DNA from: Paulownia fortunei
Taxonomy: Eukaryota > Streptophyta > Magnoliopsida > Lamiales > Paulowniaceae
Reading direction: 5' to 3'
Assembly (NCBI GenBank): GCA_019321725.1
Contig: CM033124.1
Coordinates: 15,430,868 to 15,494,867, forward strand
Length of the DNA: 64,000 nt
The notes under the pieces were generated by a model that worked only from the letters and a program-made list of their open reading frames with translations, ran no database searches and had not been told where the DNA came from. Numbering within the stretch: position 1 is the first letter of the stretch; every line of letters starts with the position of its first letter. The position numbers and the translations under genes were made by a program. Shown one piece after another: positions 44,885-57,419 of the stretch.

Positions 44885-46640
44885 CTATTTGTACAATCCC
44901 ATGATCCACGTGCTTTTTAGAAAGGAACTCTTCCTTCCAACGCTGCACCTTTTAGGTGGCACCGTTTTGTTAAAGAGGATATCAAGAAAATTAATTTTCA
45001 TGAACACACAAATCCAATAAAAAACATTATGTACTCCGTGTACAATTTTGAATGGGGATAGTAACGAGTTTAGAATGAGATGGATTTGCTAAAACTCAAG
45101 CACGATTCATTAATATTTTGTAGATTTTAGATCCAACCTAAATATGAGACCAATGAATTGAATTTATTAAATTTAGTAAATTCATTTTTTAAAAATATTA
45201 TATAAAATATTTAAAAATAACTATCACCACAACTTTTTAAATATAATAAAATAATATTATTAACAAATAATCAATTATTTAAAAACTTATCTGGTCATAT
45301 TTTAATTTTTTAAAAAGAAGAAATTTCAGACACATTATTTACTTTTATATATGTAGAAAACACAAATAATTTATTAATTTAAATTATTTAAATTCATAAG
45401 AGCATTACGTTTTTGGTTGTTATATACAAATATTCTTCATATATAAATGAATACATCACATAGATATATATATATATATAATTTTATATATAATAAAAAA
45501 AAAATCAACATTTAGCGAGTCGTTTTGGATCCAAAAATTTAAATTCGAGATCCGTAACCATCCCCAACTTTGCATTGGAGATGTGGTTCTAATTCATGCA
45601 TGCATGTGTGTTATGATTGTTTGTAAATTTTTTGAATTTTTTTTTTTTAATATAGATAAAAGGAAGTGGATTAGCGACAAGCATATCAACTTTCTTTTTT
45701 TAATTATAAAATTTCAAAATATTAAAATTGAATTATAACTACTAATGTCCAAAAAAAAAAAAACCTATCACCACAACCATACCATAAAGATATGTGGTAA
45801 ATCACTTACCAGCTCTCCATCAAGACCTTATCTTGAATCACGGGTGCAACAGGAGCTACGGATACACCATTCTCATCTTTAGTCAAAAACTTGAAAACAT
45901 GGCCAAAAGAGTAGCGCCGCTCACGGCAGCCGGGTAATATTCCGGCTGCAATAGAGAACAGAGTCATGTTTATCACATCGGAAGCACAATTTACTTTAAC
46001 ATTTGATTTATTATTAGGAGTTCACAAATTATACCAATAAATTAACGACAGAGACAATATCCAACATATATAAGAAAATAATGCACACATATATTTAAGT
46101 GGTTCAGCAAAATACACCTATGTCTCCGACACTTTTTCGTTCTTCTAGTGTGAGAGAAAATTTACCCGTACAAGATAATAATCCCCGACTGTTTTCCCAC
46201 ACACACCTCACAAATTGTTAAGTCCGCTCACTTGCCTCGCCCTCTTTTTGGTGCGTTTTGTCGCAGCTCTTTTATAGAGGACTTTTTCGCAGGGAGTGTC
46301 AAACAAATCAGGCGACGAAAAGGGGCCTGATTTGCTCCCTATTTCCTTCGGGTGGTAGCCCACTTTTCTTAATGGGGCAGCAGCCACACTCCTTTCTGAT
46401 TAGAGGGCTGTGGTGGAACCCCAGCAAGCCAGGGTGAGGAGCCTGAGAATTCTGTCCATCATGTTAGCGGCATGGGGGTTCTTTGTTGGAAGCTGGGGTG
46501 CAAGTTCTGAAGCAGAAGCAGAAGCTTCTGTTCCACAAGGCCAAGAGTCTATAGCAGATTTGAGTACCATTGGAATTTGGAAGTACTGAACCACAAGCCA
46601 ATTGCATGGCCAAAAAAGAAGAGGATCGTCCATTGAAATT
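44885..46640 (-). pseudogene. COMT-like O-methyltransferase locus E, heavily deleted remnant
   Basis: On the minus strand three pieces can be read. Exon 1: about 46631-46427 and 45966-45814, split by a 460-base insert and with a small internal deletion that removes the [11 protein letters not shown] segment; the second piece ends LMESW at a proper GT donor. A head of exon 2 is at 44962-44915 (HLKGAALEGRVPF), whose acceptor AG is mutated to CG. It is joined directly to the last codons of exon 4 (WIM-x-x-YK and stop TAG at 44885). Most of exon 2, exon 3 and most of exon 4 are gone. Exon 1 resembles locus D ([22 protein letters not shown]). It cannot make an enzyme. Confidence 0.85.
45967..46426. 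mobile_element. Short solo LTR inside exon 1 of locus E
   Basis: The 460-base insert starts TGTTTATCACATCGG and ends CCCCAGCA, so it has TG...CA ends. It is flanked by AGTCA (45962-45966) and AGCCA (46427-46431), a five-base target duplication with one change. Removing it rejoins exon sequence that aligns with locus D. The internal AAGTGGTTCAGCAAA...CCTATGTCTCC resembles a stretch common in plant copia-type LTRs. Confidence 0.65.
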
Positions 46641-46649
46641 CAGTAGATA

Positions 46650-47249
46650 ATAACTTATCACTGGTTGGACACACTTACAAGGTATAAATGCAAGAATTCC
46701 AATTCTTGCACTAAAAAATGTTTGAAAAGAAGAATTATTAATAAATACAGTTTTCACAATTATGCAATAAAAAATTCTTGATGTGTGATAACTTATACAT
46801 AGCAACCAGTTTCTTAAGTTTTGTTTAGACCTTCAAAAAAAAAAAAAAGAAAGAAAGGCCTTTGACTGTTTAGCATAACGAAATCCACCATTCAAAAGGG
46901 CAATCCTTTAAGAACAATTTTAAGTCTGGAAAAACAGGGATCAGATTACGAGATTTGAAGAGAAAGAAGATTGCTTTTTCTTGAATTTGATCCCTATGAT
47001 GAGATGGATATCTTGAAGCTTTCTTTATCTAAGTATTTTGATGATGCTGGTGCTATTTATTTGTGTGTAGTTGCTGAAAAGGGCAGGTGATTTCTCAATT
47101 TTAATCTCTTTTTTTATTTTGTTTAAGCATGAAAATTTGCAATTTGAAATTGGTTCTACTTTTCTTTATTATTTTTTTCTTTCATTATATGAAATTGGTG
47201 TTCTTAGTTTTGTAGTTGTTCAATTATATCTCCGTCAAATAGCAATGCC

Positions 47250-47284
<35 letters not shown>

Positions 47285-47780
47285 TTATATATATATGCAT
47301 ATATATTTTGAGATATAAAAAATTTATTTCAGGACATCTTTAATGTTGCTTTAATTTGGTGCAATTGAAATAATATTTGCTCCCCAATATAAACGCTATT
47401 TCAAGTTATTGGTACTTCAACTTTACTAGTTGAGCAAGGCTTCATTGAAACGGTTCACAGTTGTATGTTTCATGAAAAAGTGGGCAATGCAGAAGTTGTA
47501 TATTTCGTAAAAATGTGGGTAATGCCAAGACTTCTTAGTGATAATTGCGAATTAGGTTAGGACTGATGTTATATTAAATCTTTGGGGCTAAATCTACAAT
47601 GGAAACCCTGCCTATGGTGTTCAATTATACAGGGCTTTCTTATAGATAATTGTACAGTGCTGATAATAGGCCCAAAGAACTAATTGGGTTGTTGCAAGCC
47701 GCAACAAATTGGGTTCACACTTGGAAGAAGCAAGTTGTAACTCAAAGTTTCATATTTGCTCGAGTTTTAATAAAATTTCA
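46650..47780. other. Gene-free stretch between locus E and the NAC-alpha gene
   Basis: Contains an (AT)n run at 47252-47281. A short coding-like stretch on the + strand around 46980-47085 has no recognised family. I see no full gene. Confidence 0.5.
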
Positions 47781-47784
47781 CTCA

Positions 47785-48050
47785 ACAGCATTGTTTATCC
47801 TTCTCCCATCCCACATCGGTTAAAGAAAGGGTTTGGATCAATTTATAAAGTAGAGTTTCCATCCCCCTATATAATTGATTTTTTAATGATGGATTAAGCG
47901 CGTAACAAACTAATATCAGAACAAGACCCTGACAACAGGAGATTCATTCATGGAGTAACCGGCCCGAAGAGCCCACTCAATACGGATGGAAGTGCGTGGA
48001 TTTAGATGGGTTAGAGTAGATTGATCCCCTACATTTCAATCAATTATAGT
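47785..48050 (+). mobile_element. Remnant of a copia-type LTR end and primer-binding site
   Basis: CCCACATCGGTTAAAG at 47809 and the following stretch, then ACTAATATCAGAAC at 47909-47922, look like the end of a plant LTR followed by a mutated TGGTATCAGAGC, the initiator-tRNA-Met primer site usual in copia elements. No coding region follows; the fragment stops before the NAC-alpha promoter. Confidence 0.5.
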
Positions 48051-48289
48051 ACAGAATATGAATATGAAAAATTAATTCCGCCTAAATGATTTTGTCTTAG
48101 CAGAAATAACTAAACAACAATCTTTCAAAGAAAGCTAACTCAAACCATATATCTTAAAATTATTAAGACATCTGTTAAAATTTAGACTAATAATAATTCA
48201 TTTAAAAAAAAAAAAAAAAAGGAAGACAGCATAAACTATAATTTCTTTTAGGAAAAATCAAATGGAAAAAGTAAAAGAAAGTGGAATAT

Positions 48290-48462
48290 GGATGGGCTAA
48301 ATAAGTACACAAGCAATGGGTTAGAAAAGGTCAAGCCCAAGAAAGGCTAAGGCCTAAATACGAACCCTAGACTAAAACCCCATTCATTATCTGTTCGCAC
48401 GTAACGAACAAACTCTATCCTCACCATTCTCACAGCTGCTGAACTCCTCTCCAAAAGCCGTC
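48290..48462 (+). promoter_or_regulatory. NAC-alpha promoter and 5' leader
   Basis: Contains AAGCCCAAG and AAGGCCTAA (site II-like, the TGGGCY family on the other strand) at 48330-48356 and AACCCTAG (telo-box-like) at 48363-48370. These elements are typical of ribosomal-protein and translation-factor genes in plants. No strong TATA box is evident, as in many such promoters. Confidence 0.55.
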
Positions 48463-50144
<1,682 letters not shown>

Positions 50145-50149
50145 ATGTA

Positions 50150-51980
50150 TATTTTTAGCCTATGATTGAAGGTTGCATTTTTGTGAGAGTTTTTGGAATT
50201 GATGGTACAATTTTTATTTTGTTATCTTGATTACCTGGACATTATTGAGTAATGAAATTGTGCCTTCTCTTTTTCTTTTACTCAGATTTAAAAAAATTTG
50301 CCCTGACGCAACAGTCATGGAAATGCATTGCAACAAGGCCAGAAGCGACTCAATCTTGTTGTACAATGAACTCCGCACTGGTAAATTTTTTTGGTTCTGG
50401 GACATCTGTAAAGAGAGGAAATGTTGAAAAAGGAAAATGTTAAAAAATAAAATATGAAGAAGCAAGGAAAACATTTTCCACCTTAAAATTCATGATCCAA
50501 TTACAGCAGATTACAAAAGAATCAAGAAATAACAATTCATAATTATCTGAGAAAAATATACAAAAGCACAATTATCAACGTTTGGCAGTTGTAATTTATA
50601 ACCAATTAGTGTGGGCTACAATTGAACGTGCTCTTCAACATTTTGCATTGAATGCATCAAATAAGTGGAGATGTATTTTGGATTTTGTTTGACGTTTGCA
50701 TTTTACTTTATAAATATAAAGTGTATTTAACATATTATTTTATATATTTATGATTTGAAATTCGAAATAAAATATTAAGTTAAAAAGTCTTGTGATATTA
50801 ACAAACAAATATAAACCTCTATTGAAATGCATATCTGGCCCCGGGAGGTAGATCGATAGGGTTTGAGGCTGTCGGCAGTGGCACACCTTCTCCTTGGCCC
50901 TAGCCCTGCGGCAAATGATAGGTAACAATAAATATTTGATTTAGGTATGGCGACGGATGATTATAAACTCAGATCGATCATCAATTTAACTAGTTAAATT
51001 TTATATTCGGTCCTATTCTATGATCGTGACCTGAAACTTGATATATTAAAAAATTTATCCAAAATTGTGAAAATTTAATTTGATGGTTGATTTATTTAAG
51101 ATTTTGTTTAATAACCTATGTTTTATAATTAATTGTTTATCAATCTATTTATACAAAGTCGTTGTAGATAGGTCTAAAGATCTTTTAAAAAAAAAAAAAT
51201 TTAAGACAAATGATGTAATTACGACTATAGTTTCGCCCAATGACGAGAGAGTGACTTGACACTTAATCAATTTTAATTATGTAATCATTTTTGTTTTGAC
51301 AAATGGTTCGCCCACTAAGAGGGAGAGTGACATGTAAGTTCATCAACTTTGTGCCTTTAAAACATTGACAACTACAAGTGGAATTTGTTACAATTATGTC
51401 GCAATTAGGACATAATTATTGTTGTCATTGAATTTCTCAAAGCTGTATCTGCTACTAATAGCTATAAAATTTGGCAAAATAAAAACTCCCAATTAATTAG
51501 CTTCATTATCAAAGTTTATATCTTAGTATATCTCAAATATAATGGGCTTATATTTAATTTAGTATTTTATTTTATATTTTATATAATATATTCATATCAC
51601 GTGTATATAATTAATACTAATTGTATATTTAATAAAATATTTTATATACATATGAGATATAAAATATAACATTATATTAAAATAAAAAATTCAAATTGAT
51701 ACATGACAGTCACAAGGACAGAATTCAGGAAGATTAGAATTCTCATATTATTTAGACTGCAAATTCCAAGACATTGAGTTTTACAGATGAATGTACGAGT
51801 GTTTGTACAAGAAAATAAATCAAATAATGCATAATCAGACATTGGATACAAGAAAACAAATTAAATAATAATATATCGCTCTTCTTAATATACTTGGAAT
51901 TCAACAAACCTATAACACCAACAACAATGGCAAAAATAATAATAATAATAATAATAAAAAGAAAAACTTGAAACTTTTCT
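50150..51980. other. 3' flank of NAC-alpha and spacer
   Basis: Probable 3' UTR to about 50260. A GC-richer islet at 50835-50920 stands out from the AT-rich background, but I could assign no gene or RNA to it. The remainder is low complexity, with (AAT)n at 51935-51955. Confidence 0.5.
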
Positions 51981-51995
51981 TTTTTTATTTTTTGT

Positions 51996-52181
51996 CTAGA
52001 AATACAGCAGAAATGAAGAAGAATCTGCGGAAGTAGAAGAAGTTGAAGCCGAATGAAGGGTCCTCAAGAACTGAAAATCCACACGCCTTGGAAGAAAATA
52101 CAGCTCCTCTCTCATTCTTGCCATTATCAAACTGTACTCTTCTATTAATTCCACCATTTTTCCAACTTTGATCATCTTCAA
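51996..52181 (-). CDS. Possible small protein, 61 aa, unknown function
   Basis: An ORF starting at 52181 (MKMIKVGKM) with an amphipathic N-terminal half (ELIEEYSLIMARMREELYF) and a Ser/Thr-rich tail. I do not recognise the family. It is more gene-like than the many spurious short frames here: a TATA box (CTATATATA, 52222-52230) sits about 40 bases upstream, and a CA repeat fills the would-be leader (52187-52210). The base composition of the frame is higher in GC than its surroundings. An overlapping frame (52341-51985) also exists and is probably a shadow. It could instead be the first exon of a longer gene. Confidence 0.4.
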   Translation of the reverse strand: MKMIKVGKMVELIEEYSLIMARMREELYFLPRRVDFQFLRTLHSASTSSTSADSSSFLLYF

Positions 52182-52221
52182 ACCTCTGTGTGTGTGTGTG
52201 TGTGTGTGTTTTTGTGTTTGT

Positions 52222-52230
52222 ATATATAGG
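52222..52230 (-). promoter_or_regulatory. TATA-like box upstream of the small ORF
   Basis: CCTATATATAC in gene orientation, about 40 bases before the ATG at 52181. Confidence 0.4.
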
Positions 52231-52399
52231 AAGGTTGGCGCGGGGGTGGGGAGGTTGGGATTTCTTACAACTTGGCAAGTTTTTGAAGATTGAAGAAAAA
52301 TTTGTATAACATGATGAAGAATAATTTGATTTTGACTTCATTTTATTACATCATTATATTTTATGGGACTCTGCTATCTTTTCATGTGACTGTACAACT

Positions 52400-53500
52400 A
52401 ATAATTGTACTATAAGTTTTTAATGATTTGGTTCCACTTTGCCACCTTTTTGGTCTTATTACTTGCGCCGTAAATATGTAATCATTGTTTCCTACACAAA
52501 CCATTTTTTCCAATTTATTTTGCATGAAACTCTTTTTTTTTTTTAATTAAGTTATTTTATATGCACCTAGCCTATTGATAATATTAGAGGCTGTTTGGAC
52601 AAATTTAAATAAAAATATTTTATTTGCTTTCACGTTGTTAGGTTGGATTTGATAAAGTAAATTTTGAAAGCAAATTAGATGTTTTTTTTTTTCGATTAAT
52701 GAGGGTAGTATAGTCATTTGACTATTCAAAGTAAATAAAAATTGTCTAACATTCTATTTTTTTGGAATTATGAACTCTTTTTTCTCAATTTGGCACAAAC
52801 TTTTCAATAAGCTATAAGCTGTTTATTTTCATATGACATATAATGATTAACACTCTTAATTTGTTCTATTAATCCTTTGGATTGTGCCGAGGTTTCAAAT
52901 AATTCAGTAAAAGGTTAGGTTGTGAAAACAAATTGATCCTTAAACAAAACAAAACAAAGAATTGTTTTGCCGACAATTTCATACTTAACTCAAAGCACTT
53001 TTCCGTGTGAATCAGCTTAATTTTTTTTCCTGTCCACAATAGGACAAGTTGCTTTTATGAATCTAGCTGAAATTTTTTCAAGCTAATGAGCTGACACTTT
53101 TCTCACACCTAATACATGTGCAGGCCCCATGAAATATACTCCCTGTATTTTAAACTTTTATTATTTTCATTTTTTTTAAAAAAAATATTTTAAAATAATA
53201 TTTCATTATCAAAAATTAAAATTTCAAAGTTTTTCCCCTCATTTAAAATAATAATTTAATTTGATACCATTAACTCCTAGTCTTTGACTTTAAAAATAAA
53301 CAATGTAAAATTATATAAAACTTTTTATTTTTTTAATTTTATTTAAAATTTCAAATGAGAACTTTAATTTAAAAAAGAATTTCACATATACAACACACCT
53401 ACACAAGAATTTTTTTTCCTCAAAATATTGAAGAGAGAGAGAGTAGTACATATTGGGTTTAAAAAAATTAATTTAAAAAAAATCTACACATTAAACCATA
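52400..53500. other. Gene-free AT-rich stretch
   Basis: Poly(T) and poly(A) runs, no credible ORF and no repeat boundaries that I can define. Confidence 0.55.
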
Positions 53501-53509
53501 CTCAAAATT

Positions 53510-54845
53510 AATGTGTGACAACAAATAGCAATTATACTTAAAAAAAGAAATTAATCATGCAGATCACAACAAATCTACCAAATTGAATTCATTAATCTCT
53601 TAGTATTATTGGAATTAGAAGCAGTTACACCAGCTTTACATTTTTCTAGTTCAAGAATCTTCTGGTTTGGATGGGCAATGAATATCCGAATCAATTAAAA
53701 TATTCTAATACATTTTATTAAATTATTGTTTAGAGTTTAATAATCCTTCACCTAATTCTAAGACTAAATTTGGTTTGCTCCTTAACATTCATCGCACGTG
53801 ATTCGAGGCACCAAATACCATGTTACGTGCGCATTCGACAAAATTAAGGAATTAAAGAAATGTTAAATAATTGTATTGAATTGATTATTAAATTAAGCAT
53901 AATTTTAGTTCAATATTCTTCAAATCTTTGCTTTCAGATACACCGAATATCAATCTTACATTTTTATTCAAAAGATTTATGCAAATATAATTTTATTTAT
54001 ATTATGACCAATAATTTTCTTTTGAATTAAAATCAACAACCTTCGTGATAAGTGTAAATTACTTGCTTCATGAATAATTTTAATTGGATCAAAAATTTAT
54101 TTAAAATATAGTTTTTGTGTGAAGACACTGCCACGTCATGTATGAAGACGGAGTGTTCCGCTATTTGCCCCATTTCAGTCTATATTGACATGATGAGTTG
54201 GATCTCATTATGAGCCCAAATATTTGGGGAGGGTCCTACCACGTTGGATCCATTTCGGATTTATGGATCGGGCAAATCCGGGGGAAAATTTGCAAACCTA
54301 AACAAATGGGGAGACTGGAGCCAGAATATTGGGAGGAGAAAATTTATTATTTAAATAATAAAAAGATATTTTTAATTATTTAAAAGAATAAATTTTTAAT
54401 TTTAATAATTTTATATATATAATTTATTCTTAAAATCCGTTGCCTCTACCTCTCCATAGTTTTGTCTATCTCTACACATTGGATCCATCTTTGTTGTCTT
54501 GGACTCTTGACACTGTGACATGCTTGAACCCTAACCAAAACATCATCTTCAGCCTTGTGTTTTTCAATCCCTTTTTTGTTAAAAATAAAATAAAATAAAA
54601 TAAAATCTAAGTGAAAGTAGATAATTAAAATACATTTATTAGAAGAACTTTCTTGCTTTTTAGTAACTTCTTCTAAGTATTATTATATAGTATTATTATT
54701 AAGATTATGTAACGACAACAAAGAAATAATATGGACATATATAGTTGCGAAAGATTGGACTAAGTGATTAGTCGAGCGGCCTTGCACAAAAATGAGAATT
54801 GATTTTAAGAATTGAAATGTATTTATGATATATATTGTGTTACAG
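53510..54845. repeat. Third copy of the block at 22540-23830 (and 13329-14060)
   Basis: Co-linear from CAACAAATAGCAATTAT to GAATTGAAATGTATTTATGATATATAT, with scattered substitutions and small indels (for example GAATTCATTAATCTCTTAG, CATGTTACGTGCGC, GGATCTCATTATGAG). It stops where the LTR-like, hairpin-bearing part begins in the other copies and is not next to an O-methyltransferase. This suggests that the block is a mobile or dispersed repeat in its own right. Confidence 0.8.
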
Positions 54846-55071
54846 TTCATGTTTTTACAAAACTCATCATTTTAATAAGCCCATTTATATTATGTGCCAT
54901 GCACGAGTCACTTACAAAATTGCCACCCAAATTATGCGTCAATATCTTATTTATAAAAACATAAAAAAGATATTACAGAATGATTGTAGCTTATATATAC
55001 TCACAATTATTTATTAAATCACATATAATTACATTATTATTTTTTTTTAAAAAGTGAATTTTTCTTCACTG

Positions 55072-57161
55072 TTATATAATGCAACAAGCATTAGGATTTT
55101 CATCTGAAAAAATCTGGGGAGCTGGAATTCTTTCAATCACATAAAGTGGTTCATAATAATACATCATTCTATGCATGGATTGCTCCTCCACACTATTCAC
55201 CTCCTCTTTTGTTTCACCGCCTTCCTCCGCCGCATTCTCCTTGGCGGCGGCTCCATCTTCTTTCTTTTGCTCTTCCGGTGGCGGGTCTTTTTTCTCGCCT
55301 TCATCTTTCTTCTCTTCGATCTTTGCTTCTTCAGCAGCAGCAGCTGGTTTTTCTTCTCCTTTTTTCTCTTCGGGTGGTTTTTCGGGTTCGGGTTGGGGTA
55401 CGATTTTGGCTTGCTTTTTGGTGCGACGATAGACATAGTCAACGAGCCGGTCGGCGTCCATGGTGCCCGTCACCGTGACTTTGCCGGAGCTTAATTCCGT
55501 CTCTGCGGTTCTAACTCCTGCAGTAATCAATATTCATGTGGTAGATTTATTAGAAAATACTGCTAAATGTATGTCTTGTTAAATCATAATACAATTTACA
55601 CATAGAATATAGCCAATAATTAATCCTTCTCTTTATAGAGAAAGAAGATGTGTGACAATATATTATTTCTCATAATTTAATGCCTTAGCCAATATATCGT
55701 GAGTTTAACATAATCTTGACAGATCAGGAAGAGCCTTATGATTTGAAGGAAGTGAAAATTGTGTATGTTACTTTTTTAGTAATATAAATTTCGCCTCGGT
55801 GATTTTCTTTAGATCTTTATATTATATATAAAGCTCTGTAATATAATTTTATCGCACTCTTTAATCAAGATTCTGAATTTCATTTTAATAAGCATCACAA
55901 ATATAATTCACTTGCCCGTGATTGATTCAAGGCATGGATTCTCCTATTGACTTTCAAAAATATTGATTTTGTACCATAAAATAAAATATTGGCCTCTTTG
56001 TCTCAAGACAACTTTCAAGAATTTTCACAATTAGAGTATGTGAAGTTAATCAATGAAAAATTTAGACTTTTATCCTTTTTAAATATCACCCCCCCCCCCC
56101 CCCACCCACACACACACAAACAACCACCCCAAAAAAAAAAAAAACAAATGCATCTTTCATTTGAGGACTATCAAGATAGCAATATTTACCTTTCATTTTG
56201 AGTATCTTTCTCTTGAGCTGCCCTGCACACGCCTCGCAATGCATGTTCACATTAAGTTCCACCGTACTCAATCCACGAACCTGCACTCACAGGAATCGTG
56301 TTAAGCTTTAGAAAACAAAAGAATAAAAGAGTCGCATTTGCGGAAAAAAATTGACAAATATTTGCTCCCTAGTCCATCAAGTAACTGATAATACCTGTGA
56401 GGCAACAACTTCTGGCATGGGTTCACCTTCAGCCTCTGGCAGTGGAGATAAAACTTTGGCTCTTCTCTTTGTTTTCTTCATGATTCTATTGCATACAGCT
56501 CGAGGCTCCACAACTCCCTTTATGGTTACCTCATTCTTTGCCATGTCAATTACGACTCCCTCCACTCCTGTCTCAAACGAGTTCCACGACTTTTATATCA
56601 GTATTATTCTATCTAATTCTAAAACGCTCTTAAATTAAATATTTTTAAATGCACGTAGAGTTTTTTACTTCAAATCTTTTGTTCCATTTTTCTTATTCTA
56701 CTGTTTTGACTTGATTTATTTCATGAATAAGTATCATACATCAAATATAGTAGAATATAAGTGGAATAAGAAAAATGAAATAATAAATTTAAAGCCAGAA
56801 TTTTGTGCCGAAAAAGGAGAAAGAGAGAGAGAAGGAGAAAAATGAAAAGACCTCTGATCTTTGAGATAGACCTCTGAATCTTCTTTGCACATCCCACACA
56901 ATGCAAATCCACAAACAAAACAAAAGGCAATGGTGCTTTGGGTTCTTCTTTCTTCTCCTCTGCATTATCTTCTTTCTTTTCCTCTGCTTTCTCTTCTTTC
57001 TTCTCCTCTGGCTTCGATTCCTCCTTAGTTTGTTCCTGCTGGGAAAAAAAAAAAAAAAAAAGGACCCTGAATTCACATTCATCTAATGTATTAATTTCGA
57101 ATGGAATTAACAGCATTTTCTTGCAATGAACCACACCAACCTGTTCGCCTTCTTCACCCAT
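55072..57161 (-). CDS. HIPP: Heavy-metal-associated isoprenylated plant protein with two HMA domains
   Basis: HIPPs are plant-specific metallochaperone-like proteins anchored to membranes by prenylation. Five exons on the minus strand: 57161-57141, 57035-56852, 56567-56395, 56280-56190, 55517-55072, all GT..AG and in phase, giving 304 aa. After MGEEGEQ comes a Lys/Glu repeat region (8-40). HMA domain 1 has LHCVGC (Cys53, Cys56) and runs to about residue 105. A Pro/Glu linker follows. HMA domain 2 starts near 130 with MHCEAC (Cys141, Cys144). A Lys/Glu/Pro/Ala-rich stretch covers about 190-270. The C-terminus ends CCII, a CaaX farnesylation motif preceded by FSDENPNA. Introns interrupt each HMA domain just after its metal-binding loop, at matching places. 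All catalogue features of a working HIPP are present. Confidence 0.94.
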
Positions 57162-57267
57162 TGTACTACACCTGATCAGAATAAAATAGTGACAAACCTT
57201 AGCAGAAATTGTGACTGGAAAAAACGTGAAGAGAGGGAGGGAGGCCAATTGGAGGGAATCAGCAGCA

Positions 57268-57273
57268 TTTATA
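57268..57273 (-). promoter_or_regulatory. TATA box of the HIPP gene
   Basis: TCATATAAATG in gene orientation, about 107 bases upstream of the ATG at 57161. The leader between is pyrimidine-rich (CTCCCTCCCTCTCTTC). Confidence 0.55.
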
Positions 57274-57419
57274 TGAGAAAATATTAGAGATCGTAACAGA
57301 ATGGACGGTGTGGATTATTATGCTTAAAGCTGGAGTATGGTATGGACTATGGAAGAGCACATGCAGGGCCACTAACCGCAGAGGGGACCTCTTAATTAAT
57401 TCTTCTTTTTGTTATTTTT

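Noticed and set aside
50835..50920. GC-rich islet as an RNA gene
   Set aside because: No tRNA, snRNA or snoRNA box could be found; left unassigned.
55146..55494. Long open frames on the + strand with Ser/Leu/Phe-rich products
   Set aside because: They are antisense to the Lys/Glu-rich last exon of the HIPP gene; low-complexity coding sequence keeps opposite frames open.
56086..56286. Gly-rich C-terminus of a frame after HMA domain 2
   Set aside because: It is intron sequence with a C run at 56091-56103; the exon ends at the GT donor at 56190.
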